This document shows positions 32,211 to 40,370 of a DNA stretch of 64,000 bases, in pieces. Location: assembly GCA_963746315.1 (NCBI GenBank), contig CAVVAR010000005.1, forward strand, positions 248,001-312,000, written 5' to 3'. Below the pieces are notes generated by a model. That model was not told the origin of the DNA and ran no database searches. It saw only the letters and a program-made list of their open reading frames with translations. Made by a program: the position numbers and the translations under genes. This stretch comes from Ga0077555 sp963746315. Lineage in GTDB: Bacteria > Pseudomonadota > Alphaproteobacteria > Rhizobiales > Hyphomicrobiaceae. The first letter of the stretch is position 1, and the number at the start of each line of letters is the position of its first letter.

Positions 32211-33506
32211 CTACACGGTGCCGTCGCGCAGGGCCTTCGCTGCCTTCTCGTAGGCCGCGATGGTCTTGGCCACGTCGGCCTCCGTATGCGCCAGCGAGAT
32301 GTAGGTCTTGCCCTCGCTCTTCAGGATACCCTCGGCCAGCATCACGGTATTGAAGCGCTTGGCCATGTCGAGGTCGCCCTTGAAGAAGCCCCGATAGTCT
32401 TGCACCGGCGCGTCCGTGAAGCAGATATCGAACATCGGTGCCTCGCCGATCACCTGGGCGGGCAGCCGCGCGTCCCTCAGAATGCGACCGAGAGCATCCT
32501 TCAGCTTGTTGCCCGTGCCCCAGAGCTGCTCGTAAGCCCCTGGCCGCCGCAGGATCTCCATGGTCTTCAGGCCAGCCACCGAAGCGACCGGGTTGCCGGA
32601 GAGCGTACCGATCTGGACGAGCGCCTTGTCCTCGGGCACCGCCGCCTTGTCGAAGTGCTTCATGATGTCGGCCCGGCCGGCGATCGCGGCCAGCGGGAAG
32701 CCGCCGCCGATGATCTTGCCGAGCGTGCACAGGTCCGGCGTCACGCCGTAGTACTCCTGGCCGCCGCCGTAGGCCCAACGGAAGCCCGTCACCACCTCAT
32801 CGAAGATGAGCACGATGCCGGTCTCGTCGCAGATCTTGCGCACACCTTCGAGGAAACCGTCCTTCGGCCCGATCAGGCGCTGGAACGGCTCGATGATGAT
32901 CGCGGCGAGATCGTCCTTGTGTTGCGACACGAGGCTGCGCACCGCCTCGAGATCGTTGAACGGCGCGACCACCACCTCGTCGCGGACCGACTTCGGAATG
33001 CCGGCTGAATCCGGCACCGCCTCGGGGAAGTTGGCGAGGCGCTTCGGCGCGAGGCTCATGAGGCCATAGTCGCTCATGCCGTGATAGCCGCCCTCGAACT
33101 TGAGGATCTTGTCGCGGCCGCGATAGGCGCGGGCGACTCGCATGGCGTAGAGGTCGGCCTCGGAGCCGGTGCACACGAAGCGCACCTGCTCGGCGCAGGC
33201 CATCGCCTGCACGATCTCGGAGGCGAGCTGAATGCCGGGTGGGTTGTTGACGAAGAACGTGGTGCCGTTGACCACCTGCTCGACGACGACGGACGTCACC
33301 TCCGGGTGGGCATGGCCGACCAGCATCGGGCCCGAGCCGATCAGGTAGTCGATGTACTCGTTGCCGGAGGCATCCCAGACGTGGCCGGCCTTGCCACGCG
33401 CGATGACGATGTCGAGCGCCGTGTTGCCGAACGTCCCGGCGGGAAGCACTGCCTTTGCAGTCGAGACGAGGCTCGCCTCGCTCGCGTTGACGACACGTTG
33501 TTGCAT
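32211..33506 (-). CDS. Class III aminotransferase (glutamate-1-semialdehyde aminomutase-like)
   Basis: A 431-residue PLP enzyme of the class III fold. VCTGSEADLYAMRVARAYRGRD binds the cofactor phosphate, VLIFDEVVTGFRWAYGGGQ has the Asp that contacts the pyridine nitrogen, and TLGKIIGGGFPLAAIAG carries the PLP lysine (Lys264). It resembles HemL but belongs to the wider aspartate aminotransferase-like family annotated in catabolic operons. No tetrapyrrole genes are adjacent. The ATG follows GAGAGG; an upstream in-frame start 18 codons earlier is less likely. Confidence 0.9.
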   Translation of the reverse strand: MQQRVVNASEASLVSTAKAVLPAGTFGNTALDIVIARGKAGHVWDASGNEYIDYLIGSGPMLVGHAHPEVTSVVVEQVVNGTTFFVNNPPGIQLASEIVQAMACAEQVRFVCTGSEADLYAMRVARAYRGRDKILKFEGGYHGMSDYGLMSLAPKRLANFPEAVPDSAGIPKSVRDEVVVAPFNDLEAVRSLVSQHKDDLAAIIIEPFQRLIGPKDGFLEGVRKICDETGIVLIFDEVVTGFRWAYGGGQEYYGVTPDLCTLGKIIGGGFPLAAIAGRADIMKHFDKAAVPEDKALVQIGTLSGNPVASVAGLKTMEILRRPGAYEQLWGTGNKLKDALGRILRDARLPAQVIGEAPMFDICFTDAPVQDYRGFFKGDLDMAKRFNTVMLAEGILKSEGKTYISLAHTEADVAKTIAAYEKAAKALRDGTV

Positions 33507-33674
33507 GATTGGCCTCTCGAGGATGGCTGGCATGGATGGGACGAAAGTGGCCGGCAGCAAATTCCCCTTGCCGCCCTCCCTGTCGATGCCGGATGCTCAA
33601 CCCACTTGTCCAGACACGTCAAGCTCGGCCTTTAGGCACGAGCGACGCAGCCTGCCAATTCCGGAGGAGCCCCC

Positions 33675-34727
33675 ATGCCCGTCGTCGTCAAGGCCGATAA
33701 GCTAACTTCTATTGTGACCGAGCTGCTGGTCGGCGCCAAGGCGTCCCGCGCCGAGGCTGAATGCGTCGCCAAGGGCGTCGTGCTCGCCAACCTCACCGGC
33801 CACGACAGCCACGGCGTGATCGCCATCCCGACCTACATCGACCGTGTCGACAAGGGCCACATCGTGCCGGGCGCGCCGTTCACGGTCGTGCAGGAGAGCG
33901 CCACGACGACGGTCGTCGACGGCAACTGGGGCTTCGGGTTCGTCGTCGCCGAGCGCGCCATGAAGATGACGATCGAGAAGGCGAAGAAATCCAACGTCGC
34001 GGCCTGCACCATCCTGCGCCAAAGCCACGTCGGCCGCGTGGGTGCCTACCCGATCATGGCGGCGCAAGAGGGCATGATCGCCATCATGACGGCGGACTCG
34101 GGCCGCTCGCCGAAGGCCGTCGCCCCGTTCGGCGGCGCCGAGGCGCGCGTCGGCACCAACCCGCTCTCGATCGCCATTCCTTCCACTTTGCCCGGCACGT
34201 TCTGCCTCGACATGGCGACCTCGTCGGTTGCCGCGGGCAAGATCAACCTCGCCATCGCCAAGGGCACGTCGATCCCGACGGGCTGGATCGTCGACAAGGA
34301 CGGCAACCCGACCACGGACCCGACCGAGTTCAAGAAGGGCGGCGTGCTGCTGCCGCTCGGCGGCGAGGAAGGCCACAAGGGCTACGGCCTCTCGGCGATG
34401 ATCGAGATTCTGTCGGCGATTCTGCCGGGCCTCGGCTTCGGTGTCGATCCGACCGGCCGGCACAACGACGGCTGCTTCATCGCCTGCTTCAAGGTGGAGG
34501 CGTTCCGCTCGCTCGACACCTTCAAGCAGGAGGTGACCGAGTTCGCGCAGTACCTGAAGGCGACCAAGAAGCAGAAGGGCGTCAACGAGATCTATTATCC
34601 GGGCGAGGTCGAGTACCTGAAGGAGCAGGACCGGCTGGCGAAAGGCATCGAGGTCGACGACAAGACCTGGGCGCAGTTCAAGGAGCTCGGGGCCAAGTAC
34701 GGCATCGCCGATAAGATCGTGGCTTAG
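33675..34727 (+). CDS. Ldh family (malate/L-lactate dehydrogenase type 2) oxidoreductase
   Basis: A 350-residue NAD(P)-dependent dehydrogenase of the Ldh_2 family (MDH/YlbC/ComC type), unrelated to Rossmann-fold lactate dehydrogenases. GHDSHGVIAIPTYIDRV holds the catalytic His and substrate Arg region, SHVGRVGAYPIMAAQEG and VAPFGGAEARVGTNPLSIAIP bind NAD, and LPLGGEEGHKGYGLSAMIEIL is another family block. Members oxidise 2-hydroxy acids, ureidoglycolate or 2,3-diketogulonate; substrate unknown. GGAGGAG lies before the ATG. It is divergent from the aminotransferase gene. Confidence 0.92.
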   Translation: MPVVVKADKLTSIVTELLVGAKASRAEAECVAKGVVLANLTGHDSHGVIAIPTYIDRVDKGHIVPGAPFTVVQESATTTVVDGNWGFGFVVAERAMKMTIEKAKKSNVAACTILRQSHVGRVGAYPIMAAQEGMIAIMTADSGRSPKAVAPFGGAEARVGTNPLSIAIPSTLPGTFCLDMATSSVAAGKINLAIAKGTSIPTGWIVDKDGNPTTDPTEFKKGGVLLPLGGEEGHKGYGLSAMIEILSAILPGLGFGVDPTGRHNDGCFIACFKVEAFRSLDTFKQEVTEFAQYLKATKKQKGVNEIYYPGEVEYLKEQDRLAKGIEVDDKTWAQFKELGAKYGIADKIVA

Positions 34728-34796
34728 CCATTGACGACCGATGCCACCCTGCAGGCGCGGCTTCGCGCCGCTCTGGGGGGTGCGCCGATCAAACGG

Positions 34797-35582
34797 CTAC
34801 CGCGTCGCGTAGTCCCAGGCGGCGAAGACCAGTGTCGTCAGGCCGATCACCGCCAGCATCGCCAGTGCGGCGCGGCGGTAGTGTCGGCTGCCACCGGCCG
34901 TGAAGTAGCGGCTGCCGAACCAGGTGGCGACGAAATAGAGCGGCAAGAGAAGCAGCCCGAGGGCGATCGCCTCCCGCGTCAGGAGACCATAGGCGTAGAG
35001 CGGCGGTATCGAGGCGATCACGATCGCGGTCATGACGGCAAGCACGTTGCCGCGCTGGCGCTCGGGTGGTCCGGCGCGCGCCAGGGCGACCGCGACCACC
35101 GGCGGTCCGCCAATTCCGGCCACGCCCTGGACGAGCCCGCCCGCCGCGCCGGCAAAGAGCAGCACGCCGTTGCCGACCTTGTCGCCGAGCTTCCAGCCCA
35201 TCGACAGGAAGCCGACGAGCACGACCACCGCTCCCGAGATGACCATCTTCATGATGGCCGGGTCGACGGAGACGAGGATCCAGGTCCCGATCGGCGTCGC
35301 CACGAAGATCGCCAGCGCCATTGGTAGGATGATGCGGCGCTCACTATGGCGCACCGCGTCCGGTAGGAGTTGGAAGATCGACGGGAGGCCCATGATGGTG
35401 ACGACCGCCACCGCGATGCGAGGGCCGACGACGAGGCTGATGACGGGGACGCTGACGAGCGCCGCGCCGAAGCCGACGAACCCGCGCAGGAAGCCGCCGA
35501 GCAGGACGGCGGCAGCGACGAGAACCATGCGCCAGTCGAAGGTGAGGACCGCCACGAGGTCCGTCCAGGCGGCCGTGGTCAT
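34797..35582 (-). CDS. Sulfite exporter TauE/SafE family protein
   Basis: A 261-residue inner-membrane protein with about eight transmembrane segments. The two family repeats are visible as GGFLRGFVGFGAALVSVPVIS near residue 35 and GGLVQGVAGIGGPPVVAVALA near 145. Members export or import small organic or inorganic sulfur anions and other organic acids. It converges with the Ldh gene. Substrate is not inferable from context. Confidence 0.9.
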   Translation of the reverse strand: MTTAAWTDLVAVLTFDWRMVLVAAAVLLGGFLRGFVGFGAALVSVPVISLVVGPRIAVAVVTIMGLPSIFQLLPDAVRHSERRIILPMALAIFVATPIGTWILVSVDPAIMKMVISGAVVVLVGFLSMGWKLGDKVGNGVLLFAGAAGGLVQGVAGIGGPPVVAVALARAGPPERQRGNVLAVMTAIVIASIPPLYAYGLLTREAIALGLLLLPLYFVATWFGSRYFTAGGSRHYRRAALAMLAVIGLTTLVFAAWDYATR

Positions 35583-35817
35583 CGCGCAGGCGTCGCGGGC
35601 GCTGGCCAGCGGTTCATGATGCAGTCTCCAGGGATTTCGTTCAGGCTGGACTTGATCAGGCGGGACGTGGCTCCGGCAGGATCGGCCAACCGGCCACTCC
35701 CGCGATCGCGCGCGATCGTCTCGTTGACCGCCGGGCAGCGCGAGGCGAACATTAGCGGCGGCGGCCGGCGGCGTCCACGTCGCATGTCGGCCCCCTGCAG
35801 CACACGCGAACGGAGGC

Positions 35818-35894
35818 GAGTGTGGCGTCGCGCCATAGTTGACTGACCGGGCGGCAGGCGACGGATCAACTATGGCGCGGTAAACGCCTCACTA
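35818..35894. repeat. TAGTG-ended hairpin, first of a pair (upstream of acyl-CoA ligase gene)
   Basis: The left arm 35818-35842 (GAGTGTGGCGTCGCGCCATAGTTGA split here as GAGTGTGGCG and TCGCGCCATAGTTGA) pairs with the right arm 35866-35894 around a 23-base loop. Read on the opposite strand, the right arm begins TAGTGAGGCG and has a four-base insertion (TTTACC for T) ten bases in. It contains GCGTCGCGCCA, also found in the next hairpin and in the tandem repeat at 54877-54933. Confidence 0.85.
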
Positions 35895-35903
35895 AACCGC
35901 TGA

Positions 35904-35989
35904 GCGCTCTAGTGGCCTTTTGCGTCGCGCCAAAATCGGAAGAGGGTGCCGCCATGCTGCGATTTTGGCGCGACAGGCCACTAGAGCGC
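35904..35989. repeat. TAGTG-ended hairpin, second of a pair (upstream of acyl-CoA ligase gene)
   Basis: The left arm 35904-35938 (GCGCTCTAGTGGCC then TTTTGCGTCGCGCCAAAATCG) pairs with the right arm 35960-35989 around a 21-base loop. The outer 14 bases match perfectly, then the left arm has about five extra bases. It starts nine bases after the preceding hairpin, bulged arm facing it, as in the modA-modB pair. Confidence 0.88.
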
Positions 35990-36015
35990 CCCGTCTCACG
36001 AAAGAAGGCTCGAGC

Positions 36016-37539
36016 ATGAACTTGTCCCGCATCCTGCAGTCCGTTGCGCTCGCCATGCCGACGCGCCCAGCGATATCGGCGCCGGGCGTGTCGCTCACGT
36101 ATGCCGATTTCGAGGGGCAGGTGGCGGCCATCGCCGGTGCCCTGGTGCAGCGGCATGGACTGCGCAGAGGCGACCGGGTCGGCATCTGGATGGAGAACTG
36201 TGCGGAGCTGTTTCCCGTGCTGTTCGGCATCTGGCGGGCGGGTCTCGCCGCCGTGCCGATCAACAACAAGCTGCATCCGAAAGAGCTGCAGTGGATTCTC
36301 GGCAACTCGTCGGCGAAGCTGTGCGTGGTGACGCCCGATCTGGCGGAGAAGCTGGCTGAGCTGCCGCCGGGCACCGACATGCCGCCGGTGATCACGACGG
36401 GGACTTCGGACTATGCGGCCCTCCTCCAGGGGGCGGCGGTGCGAGAGGCGCCGGCCGAGCCGACGGACGAGGCGTGGCTGTTCTACACGAGCGGCACCAC
36501 GGGGCGGCCGAAGGGCGCCGTGCTGACGCACCGCAATCTGCTGTTCATGGTGCACGCCTATTACGCCGACATCGATTACCTCGGGCCTGAGGACACGATG
36601 TTGCATGCCGCGCCGATGACGCACGGCTCGGGCCTTTACGGGCTTGCCTGCATCCTCAAGGGCGGGCTCAACGTGGTCGTGCCGGGCTCGTTCGATCCCG
36701 AACAGATCTTCGCGGCGCTGGCGCGGCATCGGAACGTCTCGTTCTTCGCCGCCCCGACGATGGTCTCGCGCCTGATCAACCACCCGCTCGCGGCTTCGGC
36801 CGACACGCGGAACTTGAAGACCATCGCCTACGGCGGTGCGCCGATGTACTTCTCCGACCTGAAGCGCGCCCTCGAGATCTTCGGTCCGAAGCTGTTCCAG
36901 GTCTATGGCCAGGGCGAGAGCCCGATGACCATCACCGGACTGCCGAAGTCGATGCACGTGGATGATGGCAGCGGCAAGCTCGAGGCACGGCTGATGGGCG
37001 CCGGCATGCCGCGGACGGGCTGCGCACTGCGGGTCGTCGGAGAGGATGGGCGGGATCTGCCTGTTGGCGAGATCGGCGAGATCATCACGCGCAGTGATTG
37101 CGTCATGGCAGGCTACCTGAACAACCCCGAGGCCAACGCCAGGTCGCTGCGGGAGGGCTGGCTGTGGACCGGTGACATGGGCAGCCTCGACGCGGATGGG
37201 TTCCTCACGCTGAAGGACCGCTCGAAGGACATGATCATCTCGGGCGGCTCCAACATCTATCCGCGCGAGATCGAGGAGGTGCTGCTGACGCACGCCGGGG
37301 TTCTGGAATGCGCCGTCGTCTCGCGGCCGCACGCGGATTGGGGCGAGGAGGTGATCGCGTTCGTCGTGCCGCGACCGGGTGCGGACGTGGACGCCGCGGG
37401 CCTAGACCGGCTCTGCCTCGACAACATCGCCCGCTACAAGCGGCCCAAGGGCTATCGTATCGTCGAGACGCTGCCGAAGAACAACTACGGCAAGATCCTG
37501 AAGACCGATCTGAGGGAGCGGCTGAAGGGCGAGGGGTGA
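36016..37539 (+). CDS. AMP-dependent acyl-CoA synthetase / ligase
   Basis: A 507-residue adenylate-forming enzyme. The phosphate-binding motif is FYTSGTTGRPKGAVLTH (residues 156-172), AYGGAPMYFSDLKRA and QVYGQGESPMTITG (the A5 motif, with Gln-Gly-Glu) follow, then WLWTGDMGSLDADGFLTL (A7), KDMIISGGSNIYPREIE (A8) and the C-terminal lysine in LPKNNYGKILKTDLR. It activates a carboxylic acid as acyl-AMP and transfers it to CoA. Chain length cannot be told. AAAGAAGG precedes the ATG. It stands alone. Confidence 0.93.
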   Translation: MNLSRILQSVALAMPTRPAISAPGVSLTYADFEGQVAAIAGALVQRHGLRRGDRVGIWMENCAELFPVLFGIWRAGLAAVPINNKLHPKELQWILGNSSAKLCVVTPDLAEKLAELPPGTDMPPVITTGTSDYAALLQGAAVREAPAEPTDEAWLFYTSGTTGRPKGAVLTHRNLLFMVHAYYADIDYLGPEDTMLHAAPMTHGSGLYGLACILKGGLNVVVPGSFDPEQIFAALARHRNVSFFAAPTMVSRLINHPLAASADTRNLKTIAYGGAPMYFSDLKRALEIFGPKLFQVYGQGESPMTITGLPKSMHVDDGSGKLEARLMGAGMPRTGCALRVVGEDGRDLPVGEIGEIITRSDCVMAGYLNNPEANARSLREGWLWTGDMGSLDADGFLTLKDRSKDMIISGGSNIYPREIEEVLLTHAGVLECAVVSRPHADWGEEVIAFVVPRPGADVDAAGLDRLCLDNIARYKRPKGYRIVETLPKNNYGKILKTDLRERLKGEG

Positions 37540-37609
37540 GTGCATCCGTTGTTCGCTCGGACCCTCGCCGCCGATGACCATCTCACGTCCTTGTCCGCCC
37601 CCCACATCC

Positions 37610-37677
37610 TTGCCCTCTCTCTACGGGGAGAGGCGACCCTCAACCAGGACAGCGTCATCCCCGCGAAGGAGGGGACC
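37610..37677. repeat. Degraded intergenic repeat mosaic
   Basis: CCCTCTCTCTACGGGGAGAGG resembles the common proteobacterial CCCTCTCCCC...GGGGAGAGGG intergenic palindrome, and GTCATCCCCGCGAAGGAGGGGACC at 37654-37677 resembles another widespread palindrome. Both are imperfect here. The first type also occurs, well preserved, at 43139-43173. Confidence 0.55.
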
Positions 37678-37709
37678 TACGGCGGCTCTTGTTCGTGAAG
37701 CCCGCTTCG

Positions 37710-38642
37710 TCACGGACGGAGAAGGGGACCGACGTCGAGGTGGTGCTCGGCAAGGAGGGCGGGCCAAGCATCGCTCATCAGGTAGGTGTATTCCTGCTCG
37801 CGGGCGGTTGTCATCGGGTCGCGGCCGACGAGCGAAGCGTCGACGTAGCCGGGGTGGCACATGACGAGGCCGTTGGCTGAGAGGCCGGTGACGAACCGGC
37901 GGAAGAGCTCGGCGGTGGTGCGGGTCTCGCCGGCGAAGTCGTAGGCGCCGGAGAAGCCTCGGTTGACCGGCACACCGGCCGCCCGGGCGCGGCGCTCGAT
38001 GCCTGGGCCGAGAGCGGCGATGATCAGGGCCTTCGGCGTGCCGACGCCGCGGCGGACAATCGAGCCAGGCGGCTCGGCGCACGACCGGACCCAGGTGTGG
38101 CCCTTCCCGAGGCGAGCGGCGATGCGCACCACGATGTCGCGAACGCCCGGCAGCTGGTGCATGTGGTGGTGGCCGTCGATGTGCGCGGGTGGCGCGCCGT
38201 AGTGCGTGATGAAGGCCGCGACCTGACGCTCGATCTCGGCCTCGATCTCGGCCAGCGGCAGGCGGCGCGTCAGCCCGCTGCGAAATACTGTTGCGAGTGG
38301 CGGAAAACGACCGTCCGGAGCGAACGCGGGCATCGGGCCGATGGGCGCCTGATCGGTCAAGGTGACATGCAACCCGATGTCGGCGTCGCCCGCGACGGCC
38401 TTGAGGGCGGCAGCCTCGGAAGGCCAGAATTCGGAGCCGGTCATGACACTGGTCGCGGAGATGCGACGGGCGGCGATCAGCTCGCGGATGGCGCGGCTGA
38501 TGCCGGGCGTGAAGGCGTAGTCGTCGGCGCAGACGACGATGCGGGTGGTGCCGGCGGGTGCGCTCGTATCCGCAGTCGCGTGTGGTGTCGCCGTCAAGCG
38601 GGTCTCCGTGGGAGGACGGTCATCTGCGTTGGTTAGGAGCAC
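37710..38642 (-). CDS. ChbG/HpnK family carbohydrate deacetylase
   Basis: A protein of up to 310 residues of the YdjC/ChbG/HpnK deacetylase family. RIVVCADDYAFTPGISRAIRE carries the metal-binding ADD motif, and PPAHIDGHHHMHQLPGVRDIV holds the histidine ligands (HIDGHHHMH). VMCHPGYVDASL is the late family block. HpnK members are named from hopanoid gene clusters; ChbG deacetylates chitooligosaccharides. No hopanoid genes are in this window. The GTG start is uncertain; the conserved region begins about residue 33 and the preceding segment is low-complexity. Confidence 0.87.
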   Translation of the reverse strand: MLLTNADDRPPTETRLTATPHATADTSAPAGTTRIVVCADDYAFTPGISRAIRELIAARRISATSVMTGSEFWPSEAAALKAVAGDADIGLHVTLTDQAPIGPMPAFAPDGRFPPLATVFRSGLTRRLPLAEIEAEIERQVAAFITHYGAPPAHIDGHHHMHQLPGVRDIVVRIAARLGKGHTWVRSCAEPPGSIVRRGVGTPKALIIAALGPGIERRARAAGVPVNRGFSGAYDFAGETRTTAELFRRFVTGLSANGLVMCHPGYVDASLVGRDPMTTAREQEYTYLMSDAWPALLAEHHLDVGPLLRP

Positions 38643-38739
38643 AAGCGCTGGGCGACGGCAAGGCGCGTCGGCCGTTGACTTGGGACCCGTTGTCTTTCAC
38701 GGTTTTGCATCGCGTTTCCAGCTTCGGAGCCTTCGTACC

Positions 38740-39906
38740 ATGAGCCTTTCGCCCGCTCAGTGGCAGAAACTGATCTCCGAGCTGCACGGCTCGGGGCGGA
38801 AGGCGGCGCTGGCGATCACCGGTGGCGGCAGCGGTGCGATCGGGGAGCTGCTTCGCGTTCCCGGTGGCTCGCGGCTGCTGCTCGAGGCGCAAGTGCCCTA
38901 CGACGAGCAAGCGCTAGCGGGTTTGCTCGGCTTCGTTCCGGCGCAGGCCAGCAGTGCGGAAACATCGATCGCGATGGCCAAGAGTGCGAGAGCACGCGCA
39001 GCCAAGCTCGTGTCGGGGGACGCCGATCTGGTCGGCCTCGGTGCGACAGCGGCGCTGGTCAGCGACCGGCCGAGGCGTGGCGAGCATCGGTTCCACATTG
39101 CCTGTGCCGGCGCAACGAGAGTGGCGCACTGCACGGGCGTGCTCGCCAAGGGGCGCCGGGACCGTGGCGGCGAGGAGGATCTCGTCGCGCGCGCGATCGT
39201 GCTGTGGCTCGCCTCGTGTTGCGGGGTCGAAGCTCCCTCGCCGCGCAGTCTCATGGATGCGGACGAGCATTTCGCGGAGACGGTCACGTCGGCGGTCGAC
39301 GGCATCGAGCAGCTTCTCGCAGGGGATATCGCGCGCGTGACGGCGCAGCCCGACGGGCAACTGATGCTGTCGGCGCCGATACCCCGCGTGGTGATGCCGG
39401 GGTCGTTCAATCCGGTGCACGACGGGCATGTGCAACTGGCGCGGGTCGCGGAGGACTTCCGGCAGGAGCCGCTGGCGTTCGAAATCTCGGTGACGAACGT
39501 CGACAAGCCGCCGCTCGAAGGGCAAGCGGTGAGAAAGCGGATCACGCAGTTCGCGTGGGCATCGCCGGTCGAGCTGACGCGGGCGCCGACCTTTCTCGAG
39601 AAGGTACGGCTGTTTCCGCGCGCGACCTTCGTGATCGGAGCGGATACGGCCGAGCGGCTGGTGGCGCCGAAATACTATGGCCACGACGAGGACCGGATGC
39701 ACGGTGCGCTCGAGGAGATCGGAGCGGCGGGGGGGAGTTTCCTGGTGGCGGTACGCATCGATGCCGAGGGACGGCTGGTTGCGCTGAGGGACGTGCCCGT
39801 GCCGCATCGCTACGTGGATCTGTTCACAGAGATACCCGAGCACCGGTTTCGGGTAGATACCTCGTCCTCGGCGATCCGGGCGGGGGGAGGCGGCGAGAAG
39901 GCCTAG
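38740..39906 (+). CDS. Fusion: CinA-like nicotinamide-nucleotide amidase domain + nucleotidyltransferase (NMNAT-like) domain
   Basis: A 388-residue two-domain protein. Residues 8-165 look like the CinA C-terminal (PncC) domain: AALAITGGGSGAIGELLRVPG, then SIAMAKSARARAAKLVSGDADLVGLGATAALVSDR. Residues 216-385 are a nucleotidyltransferase: PGSFNPVHDGHVQLAR (the HxGH motif), FVIGADTAERLVAPKYYG, and the C-terminal RVDTSSSAIR, like ISSTxIR of nicotinamide-mononucleotide adenylyltransferases. The combination suggests deamidation and adenylylation of pyridine nucleotides, i.e. NAD salvage, by one polypeptide. GGAG lies before the ATG. Confidence 0.85.
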   Translation: MSLSPAQWQKLISELHGSGRKAALAITGGGSGAIGELLRVPGGSRLLLEAQVPYDEQALAGLLGFVPAQASSAETSIAMAKSARARAAKLVSGDADLVGLGATAALVSDRPRRGEHRFHIACAGATRVAHCTGVLAKGRRDRGGEEDLVARAIVLWLASCCGVEAPSPRSLMDADEHFAETVTSAVDGIEQLLAGDIARVTAQPDGQLMLSAPIPRVVMPGSFNPVHDGHVQLARVAEDFRQEPLAFEISVTNVDKPPLEGQAVRKRITQFAWASPVELTRAPTFLEKVRLFPRATFVIGADTAERLVAPKYYGHDEDRMHGALEEIGAAGGSFLVAVRIDAEGRLVALRDVPVPHRYVDLFTEIPEHRFRVDTSSSAIRAGGGGEKA

Positions 39907-40370
39907 AGCGTGCTGGCTTCGACGTGTGGTCGATGCATAGGTCGGGTCGAGGTTGCACTTCGAGACCCGACGCGTTCTGTGTGGGCCCCCCGTGTCGGGG
40001 CTCGCGAGGGCAGGGCTCGATCCGACCCGCGGTCTGCTACGGTCAACGCGGGCTTGCCCCGAGGACCCATCGTGCCGCGCTCGCCGGACGTCGAGAGGGG
40101 CCAGATGCGGAAGTCGCCGGCGCACTCGTCCCTTCTCCCCGTTCTTCGTCGTGCCAGCGGCGCGCTTCCAGCCCGACGAGAAGGTTTGGATGAGGGGCGG
40201 AGGCATCTCCGGCGGATCGAAGTGTCGAGGGCATCTCAGCGGCCCGGACCGGTCGCAGATCGAGACGCGATCCAGACGGCGATACTTGTTGCTAATGACC
40301 CTGGCTGCGTGAAAAGACCTCTCTTGCCGAAGCATGCTATGATTCCCCTGCTGAATCGGCGGGGGATGCG
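39907..40370. other. Intergenic region before the IS1182-type transposase gene
   Basis: About 460 bases with no convincing gene. It contains an 8-bp inverted repeat (GTCGGGTC ... GACCCGAC) near 39940-39970. GGCTGCGTGAAAAGACC around 40304 resembles the left ends of IS1182-type elements as I recall them, which would place the element boundary there. Confidence 0.45.

Larger units (their letters stand above)
35583..36015. other. Divergent intergenic region with paired hairpins
   Basis: About 430 bases between the divergent TauE-type and acyl-CoA ligase genes. No gene is convincing. The right half is filled by two hairpin repeats (35818-35894 and 35904-35989), the second ending 26 bases before the ligase start. 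Confidence 0.6.

Noticed and set aside
37710..38642. hpnK as evidence for a hopanoid gene cluster
   Set aside because: No squalene/hopene genes are present within the window; the deacetylase family is broader than hopanoid synthesis.
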